DNA of 64,000 bases from Nymphaea colorata (Eukaryota > Streptophyta > Magnoliopsida > Nymphaeales > Nymphaeaceae). Location of the stretch: assembly GCF_008831285.2 (NCBI RefSeq), contig NC_045142.1, positions 11,796,716-11,860,715 of the forward strand, in the 5' to 3' direction. Made by a program: the position numbers and the translations under genes. Positions 37,858 through 49,494 of this stretch are shown here, in pieces (the first letter of the stretch is position 1; every line of letters starts with the position of its first letter). The notes beneath the pieces were generated by a model, which was given only the letters and a program-made list of their open reading frames with translations, was not told where the DNA came from and ran no database searches.

Positions 37858-39502
37858 CAAATTACTCTACTTCATGAGATAATAGACTACTGCTAATCCA
37901 TGAGTCTAAGGCATATGTATTTTGGTCTAGACATTGAACTAATTGAGAGTATTTTGGAACCTAATGTCATATTTCGTTTTGAAAACATATTCTTAAATTA
38001 ACATACTTGTTGAATGTGCATGTGGTTTGTTAAATCTTTTTTAATATCAAATGGATTGACATATGTCATGAACTTCACTACTTATGCTTTGTTCTTGAAT
38101 ATAAGCTGATATTATTCGCAGTATGTGCCATGATGTTTTGATTCAGCTTGTATTTTGAAAGAAACAATCTTGTCTTGTAAATGTGCAAGAAGATTGAATG
38201 TGGATGGCATTGGAGAATTCTAGATGATGCCCATGAGGACTCCTCAATTAAGTAGCTTCATAATTTCTATATATGATAGTATATTAGAGCAATTATTGAT
38301 TTACCAATTTATTACACAAACACGTGCACATAGTGGAGCAGATAATGTCAATTTTTTGCTTAACATGTGCATTTGTTGGATTAGGAAAATCACAAACTAT
38401 AATTTTCCAAATAAAAGAATTTTGTGTTTGTAATGTAACTCATCCACATTAAAAAAAAAATTAAAGTTTCTTTTCCTATGCAGCCCGTCCATATTCTGTT
38501 CTTTTGGTTGGCTAGGTTATTGAAGGAGAACTTTAGTTAATAATATGATTGTTTGTCTTGTCATTTCTGAGAAGATTGGCACAACAGTTGGGGCAGAGGC
38601 TGGTAGACAACCAGTTCTCATTTCGAAGTCTCAGGACATTAACCCCTTATACGGCAAAAAAAAAAAAAGAGGCTATGTACATGCAAATTGAAGTATAGGA
38701 GGAGTAGCACCCTTAAGCATGCACCTAAAACAGGCTTTGTATCTTAAGAAGACACGAGAATTGATGAGTGCTTTGGATCTCTTCTAGCGGCTTGCATGCG
38801 ATATTCTACTAAACCAAATTCTCTGGTCTGGACTATTACTTACCATAGGTGATGTTTTGACTCACAAACAACTTAAAGTTTGGGTGAATCTAACAAAACG
38901 TTAGGCGAGGTAAATCTAACAAAAAGTTAGTGCATCGCATCTCGAAAAAGGTGAGTTGCTTTGAGAGTACAAGTCTTTATCTCTTTTGACTGCTTCCCGT
39001 CTGCCAATGTATCTTTAATTTAGTCGTGGCGACAAACTCGTTCCTCCATTTTCTCAAGGGACCATTTTTCCAACTGTAATGGAGATCTCAATGGAAAAAT
39101 TTTCTTGAATGTCCAATCAAGTGGGTGATCTTTTCAAATTAAACATTTTTTGATGTAGTAGGTAAAAGCTACCGGACGGTCAAGTAGACATCACATCAAT
39201 AGAAACCATGGCACTGTAATATAGCTTGGCACGTGTCACATACTATTCAGCTCAAGCGAGTCCAGCTTTACAACTGAGTTCAGTTGAGCTTTGTGGGTGA
39301 GTTAAAATTTAAAAACAAAATAAATGTTAAAATTTATCACCCATTACCTTAATGCCTTTAAAGATTACCAAACAAGAAAAACATGAGTCAAATTGTTTTT
39401 AAATAAACCAACCTGGTGTAACTCAAACTTCACCAGTGGCGGAGCCAAAAAAATTGATTAGAATGGCACTTGTTTAAACAAATTCAAATTTGGTGGGCAT
39501 AT

Positions 39503-39511
<9 letters not shown>

Positions 39512-39568
<57 letters not shown>
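39512..39568 (+). repeat. (AT)n microsatellite, about 28 units, upstream of exon 1 in copy B
   Basis: The orthologous runs in A1 (1,679-1,697) and C (54,331-54,354) are much shorter, so this one has expanded. Confidence 0.95.
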
Positions 39569-39571
<3 letters not shown>

Positions 39572-39773
39572 TAAATATTTAAGATTTCGCCCCCATCCTT
39601 GACTCAAGTTCATCCTTGACTAGTTTGACATAGGTTACCACAAACCCAACCAAGTTGGCCGACTCATTGCACGTCCCTATATTCACAGTGCCCTATCTAG
39701 GCAGGGACTAGCTCCTCTTGCACTCTTATCCAACCTAAATAATTTCAAAAATACCGCAACTCCTCCTTTGGTG

Positions 39774-39782
39774 TATATAAAT
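39774..39782 (+). promoter_or_regulatory. TATA box of PLR copy B
   Basis: TATATAAAT, a better match to the plant consensus than the tatatatatt of copies A1 and C, lies 61 bases before the ATG. Confidence 0.55.
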
Positions 39783-39843
39783 TTCGCGCACCGGGTGTGC
39801 ATGCAACTCACTCTCAGTGAGAAGAAGGGGATATACAACGGCC

Positions 39844-40161
39844 ATGGATTCAAGCAAGGTCCTGATTGTAGGTTCCACCGGCTACATCGGCGCTTGGATA
39901 ACCAAGGCCTGCCTGGCTTCTTCCAAGCACCAGACCTTCTTGCTCACCAGCCCTACCACTCATGCCATCATTTACAAGCTGCCACTCCTCCTCTCCTACA
40001 GGCAAGCTGGTGCTACGCTGGTGGAGGCCTCCCTGGACGACCATGAATCTCTGGTCTCCCTCCTCTCTGGGATCGACTACGTCATCTCCGCCATCGCCGA
40101 AGAGCAAATTGAACAGCAGCTCAAGCTCGTCCGGGCCATCAAGCAAGTTGGAACCATAAAG
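39844..40161 (+). pseudogene. PLR-like reductase exon 1, intact but orphaned copy B
   Basis: The exon is 318 bases with only three differences from exon 1 of the complete gene C. Two change the protein (Lys to Arg in 'SYRQAG', Met to Ile in 'VRAIKQ'); one is silent. ATG context, GxxGxxG loop (VGSTGYIG) and donor site AAG|GTCTTT are all intact. No exon 2, 3 or 4 follows: intron 1 is cut at about 40,341 and the next PLR sequence is the promoter of copy C. If transcribed without splicing, the frame would run on for 13 codons to a TAG at 40,198-40,200, giving about 119 residues of a Rossmann-type N-terminus without the catalytic lysine. I call it a truncated pseudogene; a chimeric transcript cannot be excluded. 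Confidence 0.9.
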
Positions 40162-40340
40162 GTCTTTCTCTCTCTCTCCCTAGATCTCTCTCTGGCTTAG
40201 ACGATAGATGCGTTTGTTGACAAATGTAATTAGCTCTGCCAAATGGGTCGACTCATCTTGCCTATTAGATCCACTGATCAAATTAGCGTTCGTGTTTAAA
40301 CTAATCGACTGTGATGCCCTGTGGGAAAAATTAACAGAGG

Positions 40341-41320
40341 ATGTTTAGTATAGAGGCTGCTCACCTCATTCGGAAGATCATCATCATGTCAGTTATTGCT
40401 TTTATCATGACGACATTTACTTTACTTCCCATTCAACTACCAGCAATCATCTTGAGTTTGGCAATTTCCTTATTGTAACTGCATTTAAACTACTGAGTCG
40501 ATTGTTTAAGGGGTTTGCTCTAACTGATTGTTCACAGCTTTGATCATAATTAGCTATAAAAAATTAACTTTTCATTGCTATCAATGAAAGTTTTTTCATC
40601 AACCTTACTAAATTTGTGGTTTTCTTCACTGTTCATCTGGCAAAAGACTGTTACAAATTGTACCAACAGAAAGCAAATTTGAAGTCATAAGAATGTGAAT
40701 GTTAGACTGACTAAATCATCCCCAAGCCATATAAAATCTGAAAAATTCTTTCTCATGTAATTTTATTTTTAGGTGAGCCAAATAAGTTGTATTATGACAA
40801 TATAAGTCCATCTCATTCCATTTCCCTTTAATAATGCAAATGTCCTCATCAATGTCATATTTCCTTTCTAAAGGTTTCCTTAGCAACATCCTAGACTCAC
40901 ACTCTTCATAATTAGGATCATTGGGAGGAGGCTTGCGTTTTCTTCCATTAAAATGTTTTGTTTTTTTATTTTCTACTAAGATACAAAGTGGCACCTTACG
41001 CCTAATTCAAGTAGTTCATACCATTCAATCAAACATTATAAAGAGTACATGATACCACAATAATTCTTTGTTGAAGAGATGACCCTTGTGTTGAAGAGAA
41101 TGCATGGGAACCAATTGATTCTTCTTTATCTTCAAATTCCATGAGCACGTTGAGAATGAATGATCAAGATAAAGCACTGAATCATAAACTGACAGTCTAA
41201 TATCATGAAGTACTGAACACAATAGGAAAAGTAGAAATTCAATCGCACAAGCAAGGCAACATTTAACATGTTTGAACTAGATAGATCTAAATCTATAAGG
41301 GAAACTCTCAAAATCAATTT
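40341..41320 (-). mobile_element. Copia gag remnant at the left end of block X, copy B
   Basis: Counterpart of 2,501-3,480, with the same start point in intron 1. Minus-strand ORFs 40,716-40,994 and 41,132-41,317 are the longest open pieces; the first carries a basic stretch (NGRKRKPPP). I cannot assign either piece to a domain beyond the zinc-knuckle remnant near 40,430-40,490. Confidence 0.55.
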
Positions 41321-42640
41321 TCATTCATGGTGTTTATATGCAAAATATTTTATTTTTTACACATAAACCTTTCGAAAAGAAAGGAATTGGTAAGTTGTCA
41401 ACAATTTTTTAAATGAAAAGAAAACTGGGGAGGTGGAACCCGCTTGTTAGTAGAAGAAGACTTTGAAAACTAAGATTAAAATAGGATTTTGAAAAATGTT
41501 TTGAAATAGATCTTGAAAGAAATTTTCAAACGTGAGAAACTGTGATTGATTTTCAAAACTGTAACATAAAAGATGTTAATGAAAAGTAGTTTTTTTTGTA
41601 GCCATTTATGTAAATAAGGTCCAATTTCATTAATTTCTAGGAGGAAAGTAAGTATATGACTGGTGTTGGAGTCAACCATGGGTGAGAGATTGAAAATGTG
41701 ATTGCTAGTGCATGTGATCAAATCACAACATGGGAGAAAAAAAAAAAGTAAATGCATAACTAACATGAAGCAAGCAATTAAATATTCCACTATTTTCTTT
41801 TGATTTTCAATTATAAATTGGAATTAAATGAAATAATAAAGAAAGAAATTAACAACTACACAATAAAGATAAACAAAGATATCAATGCAAAGCTAGCAAA
41901 AGATATGGCCCGCTCTCTTTCATTACTTAAGGGAAAACAAATACATGTTGTACATCACAAAACAATGAGAGTAAATACCAAACCTCAGAATAGCCAACAT
42001 AACGGGCGAGGGTGTCTCAAATCATCCAATGTTTCTACACAACAAGCAATAGTGTCAAATCATCCAACAAATCCCAAACAGAATACAAATTTACAACAAT
42101 ATCAAGACACGTAAGACTTAGGGTAATTTTAGCATGGTTACAATTGCAAAAATACACAGTACCCATTGTTCCATTAAATGTGGCATACCAAAGTCCCTGA
42201 TTCTTATATATTCTTATAACCATCTTTTTCAAAGATTGCAGTCACTTCTTTGGGCTTCAAACTATATATCTCATGGCATCTACAAAAAAATATTATCAAG
42301 CAAGATCTACCAAAAAAGTAAAATAAAATAAAAAATCAATAGCATACCATATTTAATCTTCCACAACCAGTCTAACACCTTCATGAATTACCTCTCAATT
42401 CATAGATTCACCACAAATGCTTACTTCTACATAACTTTCTAGTCAATACATACCGATTGGATTAAAATCTCAAATTGTAAAGGGATGGCCATGGAACTGG
42501 CTTAGTACTTTTATTCATCCATAAAACTACATCTCTACAAATTTTTTACCACTTAACACCAAAAATCAATGCTCTAATATCGTCCCATATAGCCCACCCA
42601 TTTCTTTGTCACCCTTAGCATTCTACAACTTCCCAAGATG
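41321..42640. other. Anonymous AT-rich part of block X, copy B
   Basis: Counterpart of 3,481-4,839. No gene seen. Confidence 0.5.
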
Positions 42641-43170
42641 TCAAATCATCATTGAAAAGCCAATTGTGAAAAACTTTATCTTAAATTTTTTCATCAATTT
42701 CATCTTTAATTTACTACTGCACCACCAATCCAAAATGTCCTTTAGTGAATGATCAAGTATAAATGAAACATTAAATTTTTGCAAGTGAAAATGCCAAGCA
42801 AAATCAGTAGCCTTACAATGCAAAAATAAGTGGAGGCATGTTTCTCAGCTACAAATCAAGTAAAACATTTATTCACCAATGTTAGGCCAATAGTTAAAAA
42901 TGCAACCCTCTATGGCCAAAAAAAGTAAAGAACTTGGCTCTTAATACTGCATCACAGGCCCATCCTCCAACTTCCAACAATCCTGTCAACTCTAATTCTT
43001 TCACATAATATCATTTCTAGACAAAGAATAAGCTTCTACAATACTCCAGACCAGTTTATTTTTATCATTAGTTAAAACAATGGTTTTAAAAACATATCTT
43101 AAGCAAAGAGATCTAAATTCATGAACAACTGTAGTTGAACGAATTTGTTTGACCATGACAGTTGGAATAC
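42641..43170 (-). mobile_element. LINE zf-RVT remnant, copy B
   Basis: The clearest of the three copies: minus-strand 42,823-42,641 is open and reads (M)HCKATDFAWHFHLQ.. then SLKDILDWW. This is the His/Cys part of the zf-RVT domain that ends plant LINE ORF2 proteins. Upstream of it the frame is broken ('RVAFLTIGLTLVNKCFT' then a stop). Confidence 0.65.
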
Positions 43171-43181
43171 CAGGCCCATGT

Positions 43182-43667
43182 TTAGAGGTTGTGTTGATAT
43201 TATGATTGTCTATCTTCTTTAGTTTCTCATTCTGTTGTGGATGATGCTCATTTGATTAGGTAGCTTGAAGGACAGGGATTGTTGGGTGGGACATGTCTAA
43301 TGTCACATGCATACCCCTTGACTCTTAATATTTGCATGTATAGGGGTTTGTCTGCACATATATGTAGACCATTTTTTGTTAGTCTGAAACAACAACTGCG
43401 AGAGTTCTAACTCTCCTGCAGATGATTTGAAGGTTTGCTTATGAATACGTGTTCTTCATCAAAACAATTAACTACTAGGAAAAGTCATGCCACGTACTAA
43501 TTAATCGGGCAAGTTATCTATACACAAATAGGTAGACTGGGCCATGCTTAGCTACATAGGTGAGTGATTTTTTTGCTTCTGATTGGTGAACGTAACCCTA
43601 CAAAAAAAAAAAACTCTGGCTATATTTCTCTTTCACACCCACCAGCGTATGACATTACAGTGCTACA
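43182..43667 (+). repeat. 5' LTR remnant of the Ty3-type element, copy B
   Basis: Counterpart of 5,365-5,848. It is followed by the primer-binding site TGGTATCAGAGG at 43,674-43,685. Confidence 0.65.
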
Positions 43668-44019
43668 TTGAATTGGTATCAGAGGGTAGCTTGTTCGTCT
43701 TTCAGATCAGCCTCTAATCAAAACTTCATTCAACAGATGAGTTACAGGTAAAGGTTATTAGTATGATACTGAAAAAAAAAATTAATAAGAAATAATTTTG
43801 TGGATTGTAGAAAGCAAAGCTTTACTCCACTAAAAGAATGTTTTAATATACTATGAGGGCCATCAATGAGGTGACCAGGTTGACCTTATGGAAATTTTAA
43901 TGACAATTTCTAGGTCTATGCAAACCCTGGCCCAGGCGATTACTCAGCTGGTAGAACTGGCTTCACCATCAAACCCACCATAACACCTCAACCAGATACC
44001 AACAGCTAGCATAAGGATT

Positions 44020-44760
44020 TCATGGATTGAATTTACCAAAATTTATAGGAGGTGCATATACAATGGATGATAATGGCTTGGTGCAAACCAAGAGGCTTTT
44101 GAACCGACCGATGTCCCAAAAAACTTAAAACCTAAGTATGGCACTCACATGTTGGAAGAACTGCAAAACATTGGTAGAAAACCATCAAGTATACAAAGTT
44201 TGTTAGTAAGGCAATTAATGGAAGCATTTCAGATAGAATTTCACTGAGAAGTATATTCCCGACCATGTCAAGGAAAAAAGAACGCAACAATTCCTTGAGT
44301 TGGATCTGTGTGGTAGGACTCTCGAAGAGTATATTAGAAAAATACTACCCAAACACCTTTAATGTTGAAGAGGCGAGAACAAATAAGTTCATCAGAAGAT
44401 TGAACAGTTTAAGGTTAAGGATGGTGGGAACAAGGCCAATACATCTGATGTAGGCAGTTGAAAAGCAGACTTGGATGGATGAGACTCTGTGTTAGATTCA
44501 AGCTCATGGAAAAAAAAAATATGAGTTTGGAATAACATCACAAGTCCCAGTTAAGAAACCTTTTGGGCCTAAGCACAGGCGTTTTCCACCACACCTAGGT
44601 GGTAGGCCTTTTCCATCAAATAGGCTAACAAGGAAAAGTGCCATTTATGCCATTGATTGAGCCTTGGAAGGTTGTGTCCTATGCTTAGAAGGGTACATTT
44701 TAATTGTGGTGGACAAAGACATTTTTTGGGAGAATCTCCTAAGGGACAAGGAGTTTCGCT
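44020..44760 (+). pseudogene. Ty3-type gag remnant, copy B
   Basis: Counterpart of the A1 gag remnant. The ORF at 44,265-44,453 carries the 'EEARTNKFIRRL' segment. A zinc-knuckle remnant lies near 44,670-44,720. Stops surround both. Protease is absent. Confidence 0.72.
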
Positions 44761-44789
44761 ATGAGCCAGTCAGTCACCACAATCTCTAC

Positions 44790-47166
44790 CAATCGACTTA
44801 AAAATAAGAATGGCACCAGCTGAACTAGAAGAATTAAATAGGAAAATGCAATAGCTTTTCAACAAAGGATTTATCAGACCAAGTGCATCATCTAGGGGCG
44901 CACCTGTGTTATTTGTAAATAAGAAGGATGATTCATTTCAGTTGTGTATTGATTATCGGATATTAAATCAAGTAACCACCAATAATAACTATCACCTCAC
45001 CATAATTGAAGACCTATTAGACAAGAAACAGAACACTTGTGTATTCTCTAAGATTAACTTTAGATCGGGGTATCACCAACTGAGAATTGAAGAAGAGGAT
45101 ATCCCTAAGACTGCTTTTTGAAAATGGTATAGACATTTTGAGTTTCATGTTCCTTCTTTTGGTTGACTAATGTGCCTTCTATGTTGATGAATTTAATAAA
45201 CAACTTATTCAAGAACTTATTCACCAGTTTGATATTGTGTTTATTGATGACATATTAATTTATTCATCTACTCCTACAGACCCTGTGGAATACTTAAGAA
45301 AGGTATTGAGCATTCTTGGACAACACAAATTATATGCAAAATTCTCAAAGTATGAATTTTGAATGTCTAAGATTAGCTTCTAGAGACATATTATTCCAAG
45401 CAGTGAAATTGCAGTGGAAAACCAAAGTTGTTTCAATTCGTAAATGGAAGACTCCTTCTAATATTACTGAAGTGAAAGTGTTCCTTTGATTAATTGGACA
45501 CTACAAAAGATTTATATAAGGATTCTCTCAGTTAGCACTTCCTATAACTACACTTTTGAAAAAAGAAAACAACATTTGATTGGAAAGGAAAATGTGATCA
45601 CAGTTTTCAGACTTTGGAAAATATGACATATGTTTTGGCTATTCCATCTGGTAAGGAAGGGTTTGCCATATACACCGATGCTTCTAAATATGGTTATAGA
45701 GCAGTCTTGATGTAGAATAGGCAAGTCATTCCTTATGCATCACACCAACTATGTCCACATGGGTGTAACCACCCAACTCATGTTTGGAAGTGAGGGCAGC
45801 TGTTCATGCCTTAAAGATGTGGCAAGCCTACCTATAGTTTGAATTATTTACAGACCAGAAGTCACTTATATATTTTCTCAGAAAGACTTGAACATTGGGT
45901 GGAGTATTTGATGGACTATTTTAAGATGTCATACTGCTCTGGTTCGCAAATGTTGTAGCATATGCCCCCTACTTGCAAAGGTAATGTGACTATAGGAAGT
46001 ATGATTGTCCAAACATAAAAATTGATTGAAAGATTGACTTCCTTTCATCCCTTTCAACCTACCCCCAAGAACATTTACTTGTGTGCAACAATGCTAAGTA
46101 ATCTAATTGAGATCATTTCACAGAAACAAAAGAATGATCTTGATTATAGTCGATGCATGCTCATTGTAAGAATGATCAATCTGACTTTTCGTTGGACAAT
46201 AATGATAGTGTTTGCTTCCAAGACCATTTATAGGTTCCAAATAATGCAGATATAAGAAAGGAACTATTGGACAAACTACATGCTTATAAGCATGCAATTC
46301 ATCCAGGAACAAAAAAAATTATCAAGATGCTCAGCAAAAATTCTGGTGGTCAGGAATAAAATCTGATATCACTAAACATGTGGAAAATGTGCAATTTACC
46401 AACAAATTTAAGCAGAACATCAAGAGTCTAGAGGTTTATTTCAGCCATTGAGACAATGACATGTGGAAAATGTTCTATTTACCATCAACTTGCATTGGGG
46501 ACTCAATTACATATGATTTCTGCATTCCACCCTTAAAACTGATGGACAATATAAATGACAATTTAACCCTAGAACACATGTTACAAGCATGTTCTCTAGA
46601 ATGTAAAGGTGAATGGGACAAACATGTAAAACTAGCTGAATTGGCCTACAAACATTAGCTGCCATTGTAATATCGGCTTGACACCTTTTGAAGCTTTATA
46701 TGGATGTCCATGTTGGTCGCCTATGTACTGGGAAGAAATTGGTGACAAAAAATTGGAACATCCTCTAGTTCAACAGCACTATGTTGATCAAGTCAAGTTG
46801 ATATGGAACAAATTATCAGCTGCTTAGGATTGTTAAAAACGTTATCCTGAGATGGGGCAATGACCTCTAAGTTTTGATGGAAATTGGGGACCATGTATTT
46901 TAATGTATGCCCTCAATCAGAGTATTTTAAGGACTGGTAAGAGGAGAAAATTGAATTCTAGATTTATTGGACCTTTTAAAATTCTAGGAAGAATTGGTGA
47001 AAAAGTTTACCAACTATCAATGCCACCACAATACTCTCAGGTTCATAATGTCTTTCATGTGTCAATGCTGTGAAAGTATGTACTAGATCCTAGTCATGTG
47101 ATTACCCATCATGGTTTATTAGTTCAAGAAGAATTGACATAAACAAAACGAACAATCTGCATAGTT
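44790..47166 (+). pseudogene. Ty3-type pol remnant (RT-RNase H-integrase), copy B
   Basis: RT is open across 44,906-45,121 with SGYHQLR in frame (A1 has lost this), then a stop. The FIDD motif (about 45,240-45,251) is intact at residue level. RNase H and integrase follow as in A1. From 45,553 to about 47,166 I find no difference from A1 7,783-9,396. The 3' end, including the integrase tail, polypurine tract and LTR start, is deleted: the sequence jumps at about 47,167 to the equivalent of about 9,675. Confidence 0.88.
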
Positions 47167-49494
47167 TATTAGTCAAGAACTAAAAATACTTATAAAATCT
47201 ATCAACTTACTTTTGTTTTTATTTCAAACCAGATGGAAAAAAGGACGTCGGATTGTTACGAAGCTCACAACCAAACTGGGAGACTATAATACTCCAATGC
47301 CCAATGAGATGGGTGTTTGGTCATTGGTTAGTGGCCTGCTTATTATTACTGACCATGACCAAGGGTAGATTAGTAATTGAGTGATCTGAAATTAAATTAT
47401 GTTAATCACAATTAAATTTAAGTTAATGATAGTTTAAGACCCTAAATACAGGTGGAGAAGGAGTGAAGCTCTTATGCTAAGATTAATCACTAAGCTGAAT
47501 TGGAATTGAAATTAATTATTAAAAAATCTAACTAAATTCTATAACCTCTTCTTATTATTTAATTAATTTTTATCACCCTATTTATAATAAAATGTTTAAA
47601 AATGCATAAAGTATTACAAAACATAAATTTTAGTATTTAAAAGCAGCCACCCTGTTGCCATCAGTGATTTGGAGGACAAGAGAGAGAAAATGATGGAAAA
47701 ATAGAGACAAGGAGAGAGAAAGAGGTGGATGAGAGAGAAAGGAAGGAGCAAGAAAATTTTGGTTGACAGTAAAACCTTGCCAAATCCACCCACATGTATG
47801 TCGTACATCTAGAATAGAATTTTTTGCAGAAACCAAAGGTATGGTGAAAATATTGCAATATCATTGATTATACATAAATTTATAGGTTTCGCTCATAGGA
47901 ATTATAGCTTCTTCTCCTATGCTGCACTTTGCAGCTATTCCCTACAATTCTTATGGATTGGAACCATGAAAAACAATATTGGTAGGTGAGTTTTTAACGT
48001 ATTTTCATTTGAAACTTTAGAGCGCACACATGGCACGTGTGAGCAACAAACAGACTATACCAATGACGCACGTGTGAGCAACAAACGAACTCTACCAACG
48101 ATGTTTGTGTAACTTAATTGTCTAGGCTGGGTTGAAATTCATCTCGGTTCACAAGCAAGTTCCTTATATTGTGAACCTTGACTGTAGGCCACGCTAGGCT
48201 ACGAGGGCCAGCTAGATTTGGTCGGCCATGGCTAAACCTTGGTCAACTACAACCCAGCCCTATATAGGTAACCTTAGATATGCCCAGATTTAATTTTAGG
48301 TTGTGTGGCCAAATGATCACCTAGATATTTATTTTGAAATTATTGTTCATTATGCATAATTACATTGCCCCCAAAGTTTTGCTAATCATTTAGATTAATA
48401 AAGTTCATATTCTGTGACTTAAACCAAGTTGTAAGATTTGAGCAAACAGCTTAAGCTAGTTGAATTTATCTTAGTTCTTTGAGCATATATACAAGCTTGT
48501 TATTCAGATGCAATTGGTCTTAAAGGAGTGTGCGACACGAAGACAAGGAACTCAAGCTATGTTAGTGATAAATTGAGTTCCGAGAGTGATGTTGTGCAAT
48601 GATTAACTTGTGTTTTAGCTCTGAAAAAATTGTAATTAATAAAGAAAGCAAGGTAATGTTGACATATATGAAATTGTAGCTATGTGTTGATTTGGTTGAT
48701 CATGATGGTTGGTTATTTATTTTACGTTATTTTTGCTTGTTGTCTGAGTTATAATTTTGATGTGGGCAATGGCTTAGAGCTACTTCTATATTTCTAAGAT
48801 TTTGAATTGAAGTCTATAGACAATCGAAGCTAACTGTAAAACCTAAAATGGGCCAGGTTCAGTGGCGCAAGGGTCTAGGGACCAAAGATTGTGGACCCTT
48901 TCCTGAATGCAAAGATTGATTTGTTAAGTGCTCCTTTTCAAGCTACAAAAAAGAGTTCATATCCGATGTGCGACAGGGAAGCGAGTCATGAAATTACTTT
49001 GGTATCACAATTGAGCTCAACAAAATGTGGAATCATGGTAGTGGCTACCCCAAAATTGCGAGTTTCTGGTGACTCAATGTTTGGGATAGTAACCTGCACA
49101 ATGGTTCGTCTTGAATACGCCGAGATGGTGGCATCATATGAGTTTTCTCAGTGGGTGCATGTGTGTGTATCATTGAAATTCATGCAATTTTGAATTACTT
49201 GTCCATTAATTTATTTATTTATTTCATTGTTGTGACTAATATGTTTTGGTTACTTGTGTGATTCAGAGTAAGTGCTTTGGTTTGCTGGAATGTTGAGGAA
49301 ACTGAGAGACCAACTTTCAGGGCTTGTAGATAAGGGAAAGCGTCCCATTTTGATAATTTGATCGACTGAAACGTGTTACCTTCCCTATCTAGATCACTGC
49401 AGATTATCATACCTCCTAACCCTTCTGAACTTATGGACCAAGTATTATCACCGCGCCAGAGTGGACCTACAACCAGTGATGATATCACCTATTA
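47167..49494 (+). repeat. Ty3-type 3' LTR, internally and terminally deleted, copy B
   Basis: It matches about 9,675-12,018 of A1. Both the LTR start and its last ~940 bases are lost; the right junction at about 49,494 joins to the equivalent of 13,765. The ORF at 48,891-49,193 (100 codons) is the longest open version of a block shared by the three copies; it carries no recognisable domain. Confidence 0.55.

Larger units (their letters stand above)
37858..40340 (+). repeat. Segmental duplication, copy B: PLR 5' flank, exon 1 and start of intron 1
   Basis: Collinear with 1-2,500. Upstream of the TATA box it resembles A1 more than C. From the TATA box through exon 1 it matches C better. It lacks about 110 bases around 39,300 that A1 has (1,440-1,490 region and others). 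It contains a G-box-like CACGTG at 39,230-39,235 and a long AT run. It ends at the same intron-1 junction as A1. Confidence 0.85.
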
